Shown here piece by piece: positions 1 to 6,712 of a stretch of DNA of 15,377 nt; position 1 is the first letter of the stretch, and every line of letters starts with the position of its first letter. The position numbers and the translations under genes were made by a program. The notes under the pieces were generated by a model, which did not search any database, was not told where the DNA came from, and saw only the letters and a list, made by a program, of their open reading frames with translations. Origin of the DNA: Lachnospiraceae bacterium (GTDB taxonomy: Bacteria > Bacillota > Clostridia > Lachnospirales > Lachnospiraceae); contig CAAFTS010000013.1 of the NCBI GenBank assembly GCA_900765975.1, positions 1-15,377 on the forward strand, read 5' to 3'.

Positions 1-86
1 AAACTAAAGAACCGCCGTGTACCGAACGGTACGCACGGTGGTGTGAGAGGTCGGCTAATCAATTAATGGTTAGCCTCCTACTCGAT
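1..86 (+). mobile_element. 3' end of a group II intron (domains V and VI), cut by the window edge
   Basis: Positions 11-42 fold into a group II domain V hairpin. The 9-bp lower stem is 11-19 with 34-42, and it contains a C-G-C triad at 13-15 whose G pairs with U39. Above it are the two-base bulge C32-G33, a 4-bp upper stem, and a GAAC tetraloop at 24-27. Domain VI follows, with 53-58 (GGCTAA) pairing with 70-75 (TTAGCC) around an A-rich loop. The tail at 79-86 ends in the AY dinucleotide expected of a group II 3' splice site, so I place the intron end at about 86. The intron-encoded reverse transcriptase/maturase, if present, lies outside the window. The 3' exon starts about 134 bp before the ABC ATPase gene, so the intron sits in the upstream region of that operon. 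The exact intron class cannot be set from this fragment. Confidence 0.85.
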
Positions 87-220
87 TGTCTGGAAACTTT
101 TTATTTGGATTTCTCCACATTTTTTTCAGAGTTTTCACATATCATGGTCACAGTTCTAACACAGAACGGTCACAAAAAGTATTTACCATAAAGGGCATCA
201 TAAAACAGGGAGGTATTGAT

Positions 221-1180
221 TTGATTGAAGTAAGGGATTTGGTAAAAAAATATGGGGAACATGTAGCGGTCGATCATCTGGATTTTCAGTTAGAGCCCAG
301 TAGGATTTATGGCTTTTTAGGACCAAACGGCGCTGGGAAATCTACAACTATGAATATTATGACCGGATATCTGGGTGCTACGGAGGGAGAAGTTCTGATT
401 GATGGACATGACATTTTAAAGGAGCCGGAGGAGGCAAAAAAACATATCGGTTATTTGCCGGAATTGCCTCCGCTTTATATGGATATGACGGTTGCAGAAT
501 ATTTGGAATTTGCGGCGGAGTTAAAGGAAATACCGAAACAGCAGAGGGAGTCGGCTGTAGAAGAGGCAATGAAATGGACCAAACTACTTGATGTAGAAAG
601 GCGCCTCATCCGTAATCTGTCAAAAGGATATCGTCAGAGAGTGGGATTGGCTCAAGCAATTTTGGGATTTCCGGATATTATTATTTTAGATGAGCCTACA
701 GTGGGGCTGGATCCGAAACAGATTATAGAAATACGAGAACTGATTCGAAGTTTATCAAAGTCACATACAGTAATTTTAAGTTCTCATATTCTTGCGGAAG
801 TCAGAGAAGTATGTGATTATATTTTGATTATTTCAAAAGGAAAGTTAGTTGCAAGTGATACGCCGGAGCACCTGGAGCAACTAATGAATGGGGCGGAGTG
901 TGTGGAAATTGAAACAAAAGCGGATCCGGATACGGTACAGTCGATTTTATGGAATGTAAACGGAATCGAGAATGTAGAGGCAGAAAAAACAGAGAATGAT
1001 CTGACCTATGCAAAAATCGAAGTAAAACCGGGATTGGATATTCGGGAGGATGTATTCTGTGCGTTTGCATCAGAAAAAGTTCCGCTTTTGACATTAAAGA
1101 CTGCAAAAGTGAGTCTGGAAGAAGTATTTATGGAGTTGACACAGGGAGAGGAGGATACGGAAGATGCTGGCAATTTATAA
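221..1180 (+). CDS. ABC transporter ATP-binding protein, GldA-like
   Basis: This is the cytoplasmic ATPase of an ABC-2 type exporter. With the TTG start at 221, preceded by GGGAGG at 208-213, the protein is 319 aa and begins MIEVRDLVKKYG, the usual start of the family. The reading frame also runs back to a TTG at 86, but that codon lies at the intron splice junction and its 45 extra residues are not family-like. Walker A GPNGAGKST is at about residues 34-42, the signature LSKGY at 133-137, Walker B IIILDEPT at 153-160 and the switch His at 189. The Q-loop region reads GYLPELPPLY, with Glu where Gln is usual, as in GldA-type ATPases. A C-terminal extension of about 100 residues follows the ATPase domain. 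The gene overlaps the permease gene by 17 bp and heads a four-gene operon. Substrate is unknown. The family call is firm; the GldA label rests on gene order. Confidence 0.93.
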   Translation: MIEVRDLVKKYGEHVAVDHLDFQLEPSRIYGFLGPNGAGKSTTMNIMTGYLGATEGEVLIDGHDILKEPEEAKKHIGYLPELPPLYMDMTVAEYLEFAAELKEIPKQQRESAVEEAMKWTKLLDVERRLIRNLSKGYRQRVGLAQAILGFPDIIILDEPTVGLDPKQIIEIRELIRSLSKSHTVILSSHILAEVREVCDYILIISKGKLVASDTPEHLEQLMNGAECVEIETKADPDTVQSILWNVNGIENVEAEKTENDLTYAKIEVKPGLDIREDVFCAFASEKVPLLTLKTAKVSLEEVFMELTQGEEDTEDAGNL

Positions 1181-2030
1181 ACGAGAAGTGAAATCTTATT
1201 TTCAGTCGATGGTTGGCTGTGTGTTTGTAGCATTTTTGGTTGCATTTACTGGGATTTATTTTACCGCATATAATCTAACAGCTGGATATCCGTATTTTTC
1301 CTATACATTGTCAGGTTCTTTGATTGTATTTATCGTTGGAATCCCGCTGATTACAATGAAAAGTTTTGCAGAAGACCGGAAAAATAAAACGGATCAGTTG
1401 CTGTTGACGGCGCCAGTTAGTTTGACGAAAGTGGTGCTTGGAAAATATCTGGCAATGGTTACGGTAGTGGCGATTCCGAATCTGATTTTCTGTCTGTATC
1501 CACTTTTGATTCGATTGAATGGAACTGCATATTTAAAAGTAGATTATATTTCCATTGGAGTATTTTTTCTGTTGGGCTGCGTTTTTACAGCGATTGGTAT
1601 GTTTATGTCTGCGTTGACAGAAAGTCAGATTATTGCTTTTATTAGTACGTTTGGCGTGCTTTTGGTATTGTATTTGTGGAATGGACTGCTGGGATTTTTG
1701 CCTTCAGATGGATTGAGCTGTATGATTGGCCTTCTTTTGCTTTTGAGTCTGGCTGTATTTTATCTCTGGCATATGACGTCTAACTGGGTATTGTGTGCAG
1801 TAAGTGAAGCTGTGGCTGTGATCGGCTGTGTCGGAACATATCTGGCGAAATCCAGCGTATTTGAAAATCTTTTAACGAAACTGTTGGGAAATCTTGCGTT
1901 AGCAGATGTATTTACCGGCATTACGGAAAATCATATTGTGAATATGAGCGGGATTATGCTGTATTTGTCCATCATTGTAGTGTTTATTGTTTTGACGATT
2001 CAGGCAATTCAAAAAAGACGTTGGAGTTAG
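1164..2030 (+). CDS. ABC-2 type permease, GldF-like
   Basis: A 288-aa integral membrane protein that probably forms the transmembrane channel for the upstream ATPase. Hydrophobic segments lie at roughly residues 15-35, 48-68, 95-115, 128-150, 157-176, 182-200 and 262-282. Between the second and third is the soluble stretch ITMKSFAEDRKNKTDQLLLT. A similar ERK.GT-type loop with E/D-R-K residues is typical of ABC-2 permeases of the GldF family. The ATG at 1164 is preceded by GAGGAGG about eight bases away, within the 3' end of the ATPase gene, which implies translational coupling. The stop codon at 2028-2030 overlaps the Shine-Dalgarno sequence of the next gene. Substrate cannot be inferred from sequence. 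Confidence 0.9.
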   Translation: MLAIYKREVKSYFQSMVGCVFVAFLVAFTGIYFTAYNLTAGYPYFSYTLSGSLIVFIVGIPLITMKSFAEDRKNKTDQLLLTAPVSLTKVVLGKYLAMVTVVAIPNLIFCLYPLLIRLNGTAYLKVDYISIGVFFLLGCVFTAIGMFMSALTESQIIAFISTFGVLLVLYLWNGLLGFLPSDGLSCMIGLLLLLSLAVFYLWHMTSNWVLCAVSEAVAVIGCVGTYLAKSSVFENLLTKLLGNLALADVFTGITENHIVNMSGIMLYLSIIVVFIVLTIQAIQKRRWS

Positions 2031-2042
2031 GAGGGCGGAATT

Positions 2043-3464
2043 GTGGATAAAATCAAGAGATTATTTAAAACAAAGGGGACAAAGCATGGTGCATATAGTG
2101 TAGGAGTGACAGCAGCTGTAGCGGCAATTGTAGTGGTGTTAAATTTGATTGTAGGACAGCTGCCGGAAAAATACCGCAGTATTGACGTGAGTAATACAAA
2201 AATTTATGAAATTTCAGATACCAGTAAAACATTGCTGAAAAATCTGGACCAGAAAGTAACGATGAAAGTGCTGGCAAATGAGGAAGAGGCGGACGAACGC
2301 ATTCGGACGTTTCTGAGTAAATACAGTGGACTGTCTAAAAATATATCTGTGGAATGGATTGACCCGGTATTGCATCCATCTGTTTTAGAGGAAAACGATG
2401 CTTCAGAAAATACAATTATAGTGTCGTGTGAAGAAACCGGAAAAACAACGACCGTAGCATTTAGTGATATGATTGTGACAGATATGTACTCATACTACTA
2501 TACAGGAACTGCTTCAGAGTCAGAGTTTGACGGTGAAGGACAATTGACAGGAGCTGTCAATTATGTGGTGAATGATGCGGGGCAGCAGGTGTATCGTACA
2601 ATCGGCCATGGGGAGGCTACGCTATCTTCTACGATTAATGATTTGATGAACAAGAATAATTTTCATGTGGAGGAATGGAATCTGTTGATGGAAGGAAGGG
2701 TGCCGGAGGACTGCGAACTACTTTTGATCAATGCACCGACCAAGGATTTGACAGAAGAGGAACGGACGGCAATTGAAACATATCTAGGACAGGGCGGAGA
2801 CGTAATGCTGTTGCTGGGAGAAAAAAATGCTGCTGAAATGCCAAATTTCGCCGCATTGATGAAAACATATGGAATGGAACCGGCAGATGGCTATATTGCA
2901 GACCCTGAACGTTGTTATCAGGGAAATTATTATTATTTATTCCCGCAGCTCTCTTTGAGCGATGAAATGGCGGATGGCATTAGTTCAGAAATGGTGCTTG
3001 TGATAAATGCACATGGATTCACAGTTACCGATGCGGCACGTGATACGATTACAACAACAGCTTTTATGAATAGCTCTGATCATGCATATGCAATAACGGA
3101 AGAAAAACAGACGGAAGGGTCTTATGTACTTGGAGCAGTTGCTGTTGAAACGATTGAAGAGAGTGAAACTACAGAAGATTCTGAGACAAAAGAAAGCAGA
3201 TTTACTGTGATTTCAGCTGGAAGCCTGATTGATTCACAAATTACAGATACGTTTACAACGTTGGAAAATACGACAATATTTATGAATGCAGTAACTGCAA
3301 ATTTTGAAGGTATAGAGAATCTGTCAATTGAACCGAAAAGCCTATCCGTTGAGTACAATACAGTGCAGCATATCGGAGGGTTCAGTTTGCTTGTAATTTT
3401 TGGTATACCGGTACTTATTTTAGTTGTCGGATTTGTTGTCTGGTTCAAAAGACGTAAAATGTAA
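2043..3464 (+). CDS. GldG-like ABC-associated membrane-anchored extracytoplasmic protein
   Basis: A 473-aa protein with an N-terminal membrane segment at about residues 18-39, a large extracytoplasmic domain, and a C-terminal membrane segment at about 446-467 ending in the basic tail KRRKM. This two-anchor layout matches the GldG/ABC_transp_aux (DUF4350-like) family, whose members sit beside GldA and GldF genes. The domain contains a region near 180-290 (RTIGHGEATLSS followed by LLINAPTKDLTEEER) typical of that fold, which resembles a glutamine-amidotransferase-like Rossmann domain. It starts at GTG 2043, 12 bp after the permease stop, with AGGAGGG at 2029-2035 overlapping that stop. In Bacteroidota, GldG works with GldF in gliding and type IX secretion. 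Here that role is unlikely, and the function in Gram-positives is not established. Confidence 0.85.
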   Translation: MDKIKRLFKTKGTKHGAYSVGVTAAVAAIVVVLNLIVGQLPEKYRSIDVSNTKIYEISDTSKTLLKNLDQKVTMKVLANEEEADERIRTFLSKYSGLSKNISVEWIDPVLHPSVLEENDASENTIIVSCEETGKTTTVAFSDMIVTDMYSYYYTGTASESEFDGEGQLTGAVNYVVNDAGQQVYRTIGHGEATLSSTINDLMNKNNFHVEEWNLLMEGRVPEDCELLLINAPTKDLTEEERTAIETYLGQGGDVMLLLGEKNAAEMPNFAALMKTYGMEPADGYIADPERCYQGNYYYLFPQLSLSDEMADGISSEMVLVINAHGFTVTDAARDTITTTAFMNSSDHAYAITEEKQTEGSYVLGAVAVETIEESETTEDSETKESRFTVISAGSLIDSQITDTFTTLENTTIFMNAVTANFEGIENLSIEPKSLSVEYNTVQHIGGFSLLVIFGIPVLILVVGFVVWFKRRKM

Positions 3465-3487
3465 ATGAAGAAATTGGGAGGGATTGG

Positions 3488-4405
3488 ATGACGAAAAAAA
3501 CAAAAAAATTATTGCTGCTGTTTGGAATATTATTATTGCTGCTTGGAATTTTATTTGGTATTCAGGAAAGGAATAAACACCAAGAAGAAAAAGATGCAGC
3601 AGAAAAAGAAGCTGCGAAAATTTACGTAACAGATTTGAAAAATGTAAGTGAAGTTCGATACAACGTGGGAAATGGAGAATTTGTCTTTGCGAAGCAGAAT
3701 GATACTTGGTTCTATACAGAAGACAGTGACTTTCCGTTGAAACAAAGCGTACCGGAACAGATTATAGATACATTTGGTAAATTAGAAGCGCAGAGGGAGT
3801 TGAAAGACGGCGATTCTTTGGAAGCGTATGGATTGAAAAATCCGGTGTATACAGTGAGTTTGACAACGACAGACGGAACTCAGACAACGCTGCAATTTGG
3901 AAACGCTGTAGATGATAGTTATTATTTGACAGTAGAAGGAACAGATCGGGTTTATACGGTAGCTGCAAGTGTATTGGATGAACTGCAGTATACAATGGAT
4001 GAATTGGCGCAGTTTGATACTTATCCGGAGATTGGCAGTGGAAATTTGTTGAAAGAAACGATTACGGAAAATGGAAAAACAACGACATATGATTCGGAAA
4101 AAGAGGAAGATACAGAAAATATTGCAGCGGTAGCAGGCGGTCTGGGTGCAGTGAAATTGGATACGGCAGCAGAGTATTCAGTGACGGATGAAGAACTGCC
4201 GAAATTTGGGCTGGATGAAAAGGAAAGAATTACTGTAGAAGTAACCTATAAAGCAAATGACATTGAAGACACGATGAACCTGTATATCGGAAATACGAAT
4301 GGAAGTGATAAGCGGTATGTGATGATCAATGATTCAAGAATTGTATATTTGATTTCAGATGAAGCGTGTAAAAATATTTTGAATGTGGATGATGAGACAG
4401 AATAA
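3488..4405 (+). CDS. DUF4340 domain-containing membrane-anchored protein
   Basis: A 305-aa protein with one N-terminal membrane segment (about residues 6-24, leucine-rich), then a charged linker (KHQEEKDAAEKEAAK) and an extracytoplasmic domain. The domain includes segments such as VSEVRYNVGNGEFVFAKQND and AYGLKNPVYTVSLTTTDG, characteristic of DUF4340. This family is typically the last gene after GldA/GldF/GldG-type genes, which matches the order here. It starts at ATG 3488 with GGGAGG about eight bases upstream, 23 bp after the GldG-like stop, so it is probably co-transcribed. DUF4340 has no assigned biochemical role. It may be an accessory or substrate-contacting part of the transporter. The 3' flank has an 11-bp tandem (TTTAATAGAAT-like) at about 4406-4425 but no convincing terminator. 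Confidence 0.85.
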   Translation: MTKKTKKLLLLFGILLLLLGILFGIQERNKHQEEKDAAEKEAAKIYVTDLKNVSEVRYNVGNGEFVFAKQNDTWFYTEDSDFPLKQSVPEQIIDTFGKLEAQRELKDGDSLEAYGLKNPVYTVSLTTTDGTQTTLQFGNAVDDSYYLTVEGTDRVYTVAASVLDELQYTMDELAQFDTYPEIGSGNLLKETITENGKTTTYDSEKEEDTENIAAVAGGLGAVKLDTAAEYSVTDEELPKFGLDEKERITVEVTYKANDIEDTMNLYIGNTNGSDKRYVMINDSRIVYLISDEACKNILNVDDETE

Positions 4406-4431
4406 TTTAATAGAATTTAATAGAGAGTTTA

Positions 4432-4460
4432 TTGACTTCCCAAGATAAAAAGCGCACAAT
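4432..4460 (+). promoter_or_regulatory. Candidate sigma-A promoter for the zinc-ribbon membrane protein
   Basis: TTGACT at 4432-4437 and CACAAT at 4455-4460 are separated by 17 bp. The -10 matches four of six consensus bases. The element lies in the 106-bp gap after the DUF4340 gene, about 50 bp before the next start. It is plausible but unproven; read-through from the operon upstream is the alternative, as no terminator is seen between them. Confidence 0.45.
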
Positions 4461-4511
4461 GTCTTACATCGCATAAAAGAAAAGTAATAATGAAATGAGG
4501 ATGATGGAACG

Positions 4512-4919
4512 ATGAAGGAAAGACTGGTTAGATTTATGCAAGGACGTTATGGAGTAGATACTTTATCTAAATTTCTATTAGTCGTTGGGCTTATTGCAGT
4601 GTTTGGTGCTGCGCTGTTTGATAGTCCGCTTGCAAGCAGTATATGCAATCTGTTAGGATGGCTGGTTATTTTAATCTGTTATTTTCGACTGTTTTCCAGA
4701 AATGTAACAAAGCGTTATGCAGAGAATCAGGCATTTCTAGCAAAGACATATAAGATTCGTTCCTTTTTTCAGCGGCAGAAAGAGATGCTGAAGCAGAGAA
4801 AAGATTATCATATCTATCAGTGTCCAGGGTGTAAACAGAAGATTCGGATTCCCAGAGGGAAGGGGAAGATAGAAGTAAGATGTCCGAAATGCGGAACGAC
4901 CTTTATCAAAAAAAGTTGA
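4512..4919 (+). CDS. Small membrane protein with C-terminal zinc ribbon
   Basis: A 135-aa protein with two hydrophobic helices at about residues 18-37 and 43-62, then a basic cytoplasmic stretch (SRNVTKRYAENQAFLAKTYK through KEMLKQRKDYH) and a C-terminal zinc ribbon. The ribbon has two CPxC knuckles, C104-P-G-C107 and C124-P-K-C127, sixteen residues apart, and ends KCGTTFIKKS. The layout suggests an inner-membrane protein with a cytosolic metal-binding tail. Similar short proteins are common in Clostridia and have no known function. The ATG at 4512 is preceded only by a weak GAGG at 4497-4500; two nearer ATGs (4501, 4504) are out of frame. The gene stands alone between the ABC operon and a tRNA gene. 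Confidence 0.8.
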   Translation: MKERLVRFMQGRYGVDTLSKFLLVVGLIAVFGAALFDSPLASSICNLLGWLVILICYFRLFSRNVTKRYAENQAFLAKTYKIRSFFQRQKEMLKQRKDYHIYQCPGCKQKIRIPRGKGKIEVRCPKCGTTFIKKS

Positions 4920-4963
4920 TGAAAAGTTTTAGTGAAGTTTTTTGAAAAAAATAAAAAAAGTTC

Positions 4964-4993
4964 TTTACATTTTCCGGTGACCTGTGGTATTAT
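4964..4993 (+). promoter_or_regulatory. Promoter of tRNA-Leu
   Basis: TTTACA at 4964-4969 and TATTAT at 4988-4993 are 18 bp apart. Both are five-of-six matches to the sigma-A consensus. Transcription would start near 5000, leaving only a few bases of 5' leader before the tRNA. Confidence 0.75.
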
Positions 4994-5005
4994 ATCACTT
5001 GTCGA

Positions 5006-5089
5006 GCGGAAGTGGCGGAATGGCAGACGCGCTAGATTCAGGTTCTAGTGGGAGTTAATCCTGTGAGAGTTCAAGTCTCTTCTTCCGCA
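5006..5089 (+). tRNA. tRNA-Leu, anticodon CAG
   Basis: An 84-nt class II tRNA with a variable arm. The acceptor stem pairs GCGGAAG (5006-5012) with CTTCCGC (5082-5088), and A5089 is the discriminator base. The anticodon stem is CTAGA (5032-5036) with TCTAG (5044-5048), and the seven-base loop TTCAGGT gives anticodon CAG, which reads CUG. The T arm contains the GTTCAAGTC core. The D arm has GGCGGAATGGCAGACGC, typical of tRNA-Leu. CCA is not encoded, since TCA follows the discriminator. It is a single-gene transcription unit, flanked by its own promoter and terminator. Confidence 0.97.
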
Positions 5090-5100
5090 TCAAAGAAATA

Positions 5101-5140
5101 AATCGAGAAATCTTAGAAATAAGGTTTCTCGATTTTTTTT
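5101..5140 (+). terminator. Rho-independent terminator after tRNA-Leu
   Basis: A 15-bp hairpin (5101-5115 with 5120-5134) is closed by a GAAA tetraloop at 5116-5119. It contains only one G-T pair and runs into eight T residues at 5133-5140. Confidence 0.95.
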
Positions 5141-5148
5141 GCTTTATA

Positions 5149-5179
5149 GGAAACTTTTTTTGCGATTGTCACATCTAAT
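5149..5179 (+). promoter_or_regulatory. Candidate ECF-sigma promoter for the C39-like peptidase
   Basis: GAAACTTTT at 5150-5158 is followed, 14 bp later, by ATCTAAT at 5173-5179. The same two blocks with identical spacing occur upstream of the ECF sigma gene (6000-6029). The -35 GAAAC block is the hallmark of ECF promoters, and the second block resembles the CGTCTAAT-type -10 of Firmicutes ECF families. It lies between the tRNA terminator and the peptidase ribosome binding site, where a promoter is expected. No good sigma-A promoter was seen here. Confidence 0.6.
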
Positions 5180-5200
5180 GTTTATAAGGAGGTGGCATGC

Positions 5201-5995
5201 ATGAAAAAGATGATGTCTGTATTTTTAGTATTGGTAGTGGGAGTATTTTTGCTTGCAGCCAGGAGCAACGCCGGCTATATGGATTCTGGTTTAGAGACAA
5301 AGGAAGAATCCGATATCCAATTGATAGATGAGGATTCTAGTGTATCAAAAACAGTGGAAAAGCGAGCAGATGCTGAACGGAGCGGACATAACATAACAGG
5401 ATTTCCCGTTGTCTTGCAAATGCCGGAGTTGCCTACCGGGTGCGAAATTACAGCGTTAACAATGTTATTAAAGTATTATGGTTTTAGCGTTGATAAAGAG
5501 ACAATGGCTTATCAATACTTACCTACTGTTTCAGCAGATTTGTATTACGGTTCGGATGGTTTGTTGTATGGACCGGATATGGAAAGCAATTTTGTTGGAA
5601 ATCCAGGTGGAACTGGTTATGTTTGTGGAACGACTGCGATTGTTACTGCAGCAAATCGTTTTTTAAATCAATTTGGCAGTAACGTTTATGCAACTGCAAT
5701 GAATAATGTTTCACTACAAACAGTATATGATTTTTTGGATCATGAGACTCCGGTTCTTGTCTGGGTTACAATCGGGATGGCTCCACGTTCTGAAATTCAT
5801 GGCTGGTATACGGAAGAAGGGGATTTTATGGAATGGGCAGAAAATGATCACGGGGCAGTTCTCGTTGGATATAACGATACTTCTGTAATCATTGCAGATC
5901 CAATCCTTGGAGAATATAGTTGTGACAAAGAATCTTTTGAAACAGTTTTCTCTTCTCGAGGAAATAAATGTGTCGTTCTTCAAAAAAATTTTTAA
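5201..5995 (+). CDS. Secreted C39-like (papain-fold) cysteine peptidase family protein
   Basis: A 264-aa protein starting at ATG 5201, with AAGGAGGT at 5186-5193. A GTG nine bases upstream lies inside that ribosome binding site and is rejected. The N-terminus MKKMMSVFLVLVVGVFLLAA is a signal peptide or anchor; possible cleavage is after SNA at residue 24. A charged, disordered linker (about 25-65) precedes a peptidase_C39_2-like domain. The expected catalytic residues are Cys81 in LPTGCEITAL, His217 in ENDHGAVLVGY and Asp233 in IIADP. The protein probably acts outside the membrane, on peptides or cell-wall material; the substrate is unknown. It is monocistronic, between a tRNA terminator and the ECF sigma operon, and its promoter matches that of the sigma operon. 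The fold call is firm; catalytic activity is inferred from the triad. Confidence 0.85.
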   Translation: MKKMMSVFLVLVVGVFLLAARSNAGYMDSGLETKEESDIQLIDEDSSVSKTVEKRADAERSGHNITGFPVVLQMPELPTGCEITALTMLLKYYGFSVDKETMAYQYLPTVSADLYYGSDGLLYGPDMESNFVGNPGGTGYVCGTTAIVTAANRFLNQFGSNVYATAMNNVSLQTVYDFLDHETPVLVWVTIGMAPRSEIHGWYTEEGDFMEWAENDHGAVLVGYNDTSVIIADPILGEYSCDKESFETVFSSRGNKCVVLQKNF

Positions 5996-5998
5996 ATT

Positions 5999-6029
5999 TG
6001 AAACTTTTGAGCAGATTTTTTTATCTAAT
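5999..6029 (+). promoter_or_regulatory. Candidate autoregulatory ECF-sigma promoter for the sigma/DUF4179 operon
   Basis: TGAAACTTTT at 5999-6008 and ATCTAAT at 6023-6029 repeat the element seen before the peptidase gene, with the same 14-bp gap between GAAACTTTT and ATCTAAT. It begins right after the peptidase stop codon, about 85 bp before the sigma start. ECF sigma operons are usually autoregulated, which fits. The alternative, a weak sigma-A promoter, has no good -10 here. Confidence 0.6.
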
Positions 6030-6112
6030 AAGTATCAATCGGTTGAAGAGAATGGAAATAAAGAAAGTTAAAGTTCGTACATACGGATATGATTCGGAGA
6101 GGAGGTATGCCG

Positions 6113-6667
6113 ATGAGTCAGTTGGTGAGAAAGGCGCAGCGTGGAGATAAAGAGGCGTTTATCACGTTGATGGAAGGACAGAAGCAGACAATGTATAAAG
6201 TGGCTGTCGGTATTCTTAAAAATGATGCGGATGCGGCAGATGCGATGCAGGATACGGTTTTAAGTTGTTATGAGAATTTGCAGAGTTTGAGAGAACCGAA
6301 ATATTTTCAAACATGGATGACGAGGATACTGATCAATCACTGCAACCGCATTTTGGCAGAACGTAAAAAAGTGGTTCCTATGGAAGAGTATTTTGCAAGT
6401 GGGAAACGGCAGGATGTGCAGGATGCAGCAGGAAAAACAGATACAATCAATGAAGATTTTTTGAGAATGCTGGAGCAATTAGAAGAACGGTATCGAGTTG
6501 TGTTGTTATTGTATTATGTAGAGGAATTTAGCATTAGGGAAATCAGCAGCATTTTAAAGACAAATGAAAATACAATTAAGACAAGACTGGCAAGAGGGCG
6601 CGGGATTTTTAAAAAAGTGTACATGAAAGAATATGGGGAGATGGATTGCCGAACCAGTGAAATATAA
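6113..6667 (+). CDS. ECF-type RNA polymerase sigma factor
   Basis: A 184-aa sigma-70 family protein. It directs RNA polymerase to a small set of promoters, usually under envelope stress. Region 2 spans about residues 10-85 (GDKEAFITLME, DADAADAMQDTVLSCYENL, FQTWMTRILINHCNRIL). A variable linker follows, then region 4 at about 115-170, with the helix-turn-helix FSIREISSILKTNENTIKTRLARGR. I chose ATG 6113 because AGGAGG at about 6099-6104 sits eight bases upstream; ATG 6107 is too close and the one at 6089 lies upstream of the ribosome binding site. A DUF4179 protein, the usual anti-sigma partner of this class, is encoded 45 bp downstream. The two predicted ECF promoters at 5999 and 5149 are its likely targets. 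Confidence 0.93.
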   Translation: MSQLVRKAQRGDKEAFITLMEGQKQTMYKVAVGILKNDADAADAMQDTVLSCYENLQSLREPKYFQTWMTRILINHCNRILAERKKVVPMEEYFASGKRQDVQDAAGKTDTINEDFLRMLEQLEERYRVVLLLYYVEEFSIREISSILKTNENTIKTRLARGRGIFKKVYMKEYGEMDCRTSEI

Positions 6668-6712
6668 GAAGGAACGGCAGTGATAGAGTAAATGGAAAGC
6701 GAGGGATATCAG

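Noticed and set aside
93..122. A third GAAACTTTT block (93-101) downstream of the intron end, as a possible ECF promoter for the ABC operon
   Set aside because: The position where ATCTAAT would be (116-122) reads CACATTT, so only the -35-like half is present.
86..220. N-terminal extension of the ABC ATPase from TTG 86
   Set aside because: The TTG spans the intron splice junction, lacks a ribosome binding site, and encodes a segment unlike the family. TTG 221 has GGGAGG and a family-typical start.
5006..5089. tRNA-Leu as an integration site for a mobile element
   Set aside because: The tRNA is followed directly by its own terminator and an ordinary host gene; no repeated tRNA 3' end was seen.
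5968..6150. A 60-codon frame between the peptidase and sigma genes
   Set aside because: It overlaps both real genes, has no ribosome binding site and covers the predicted promoter.
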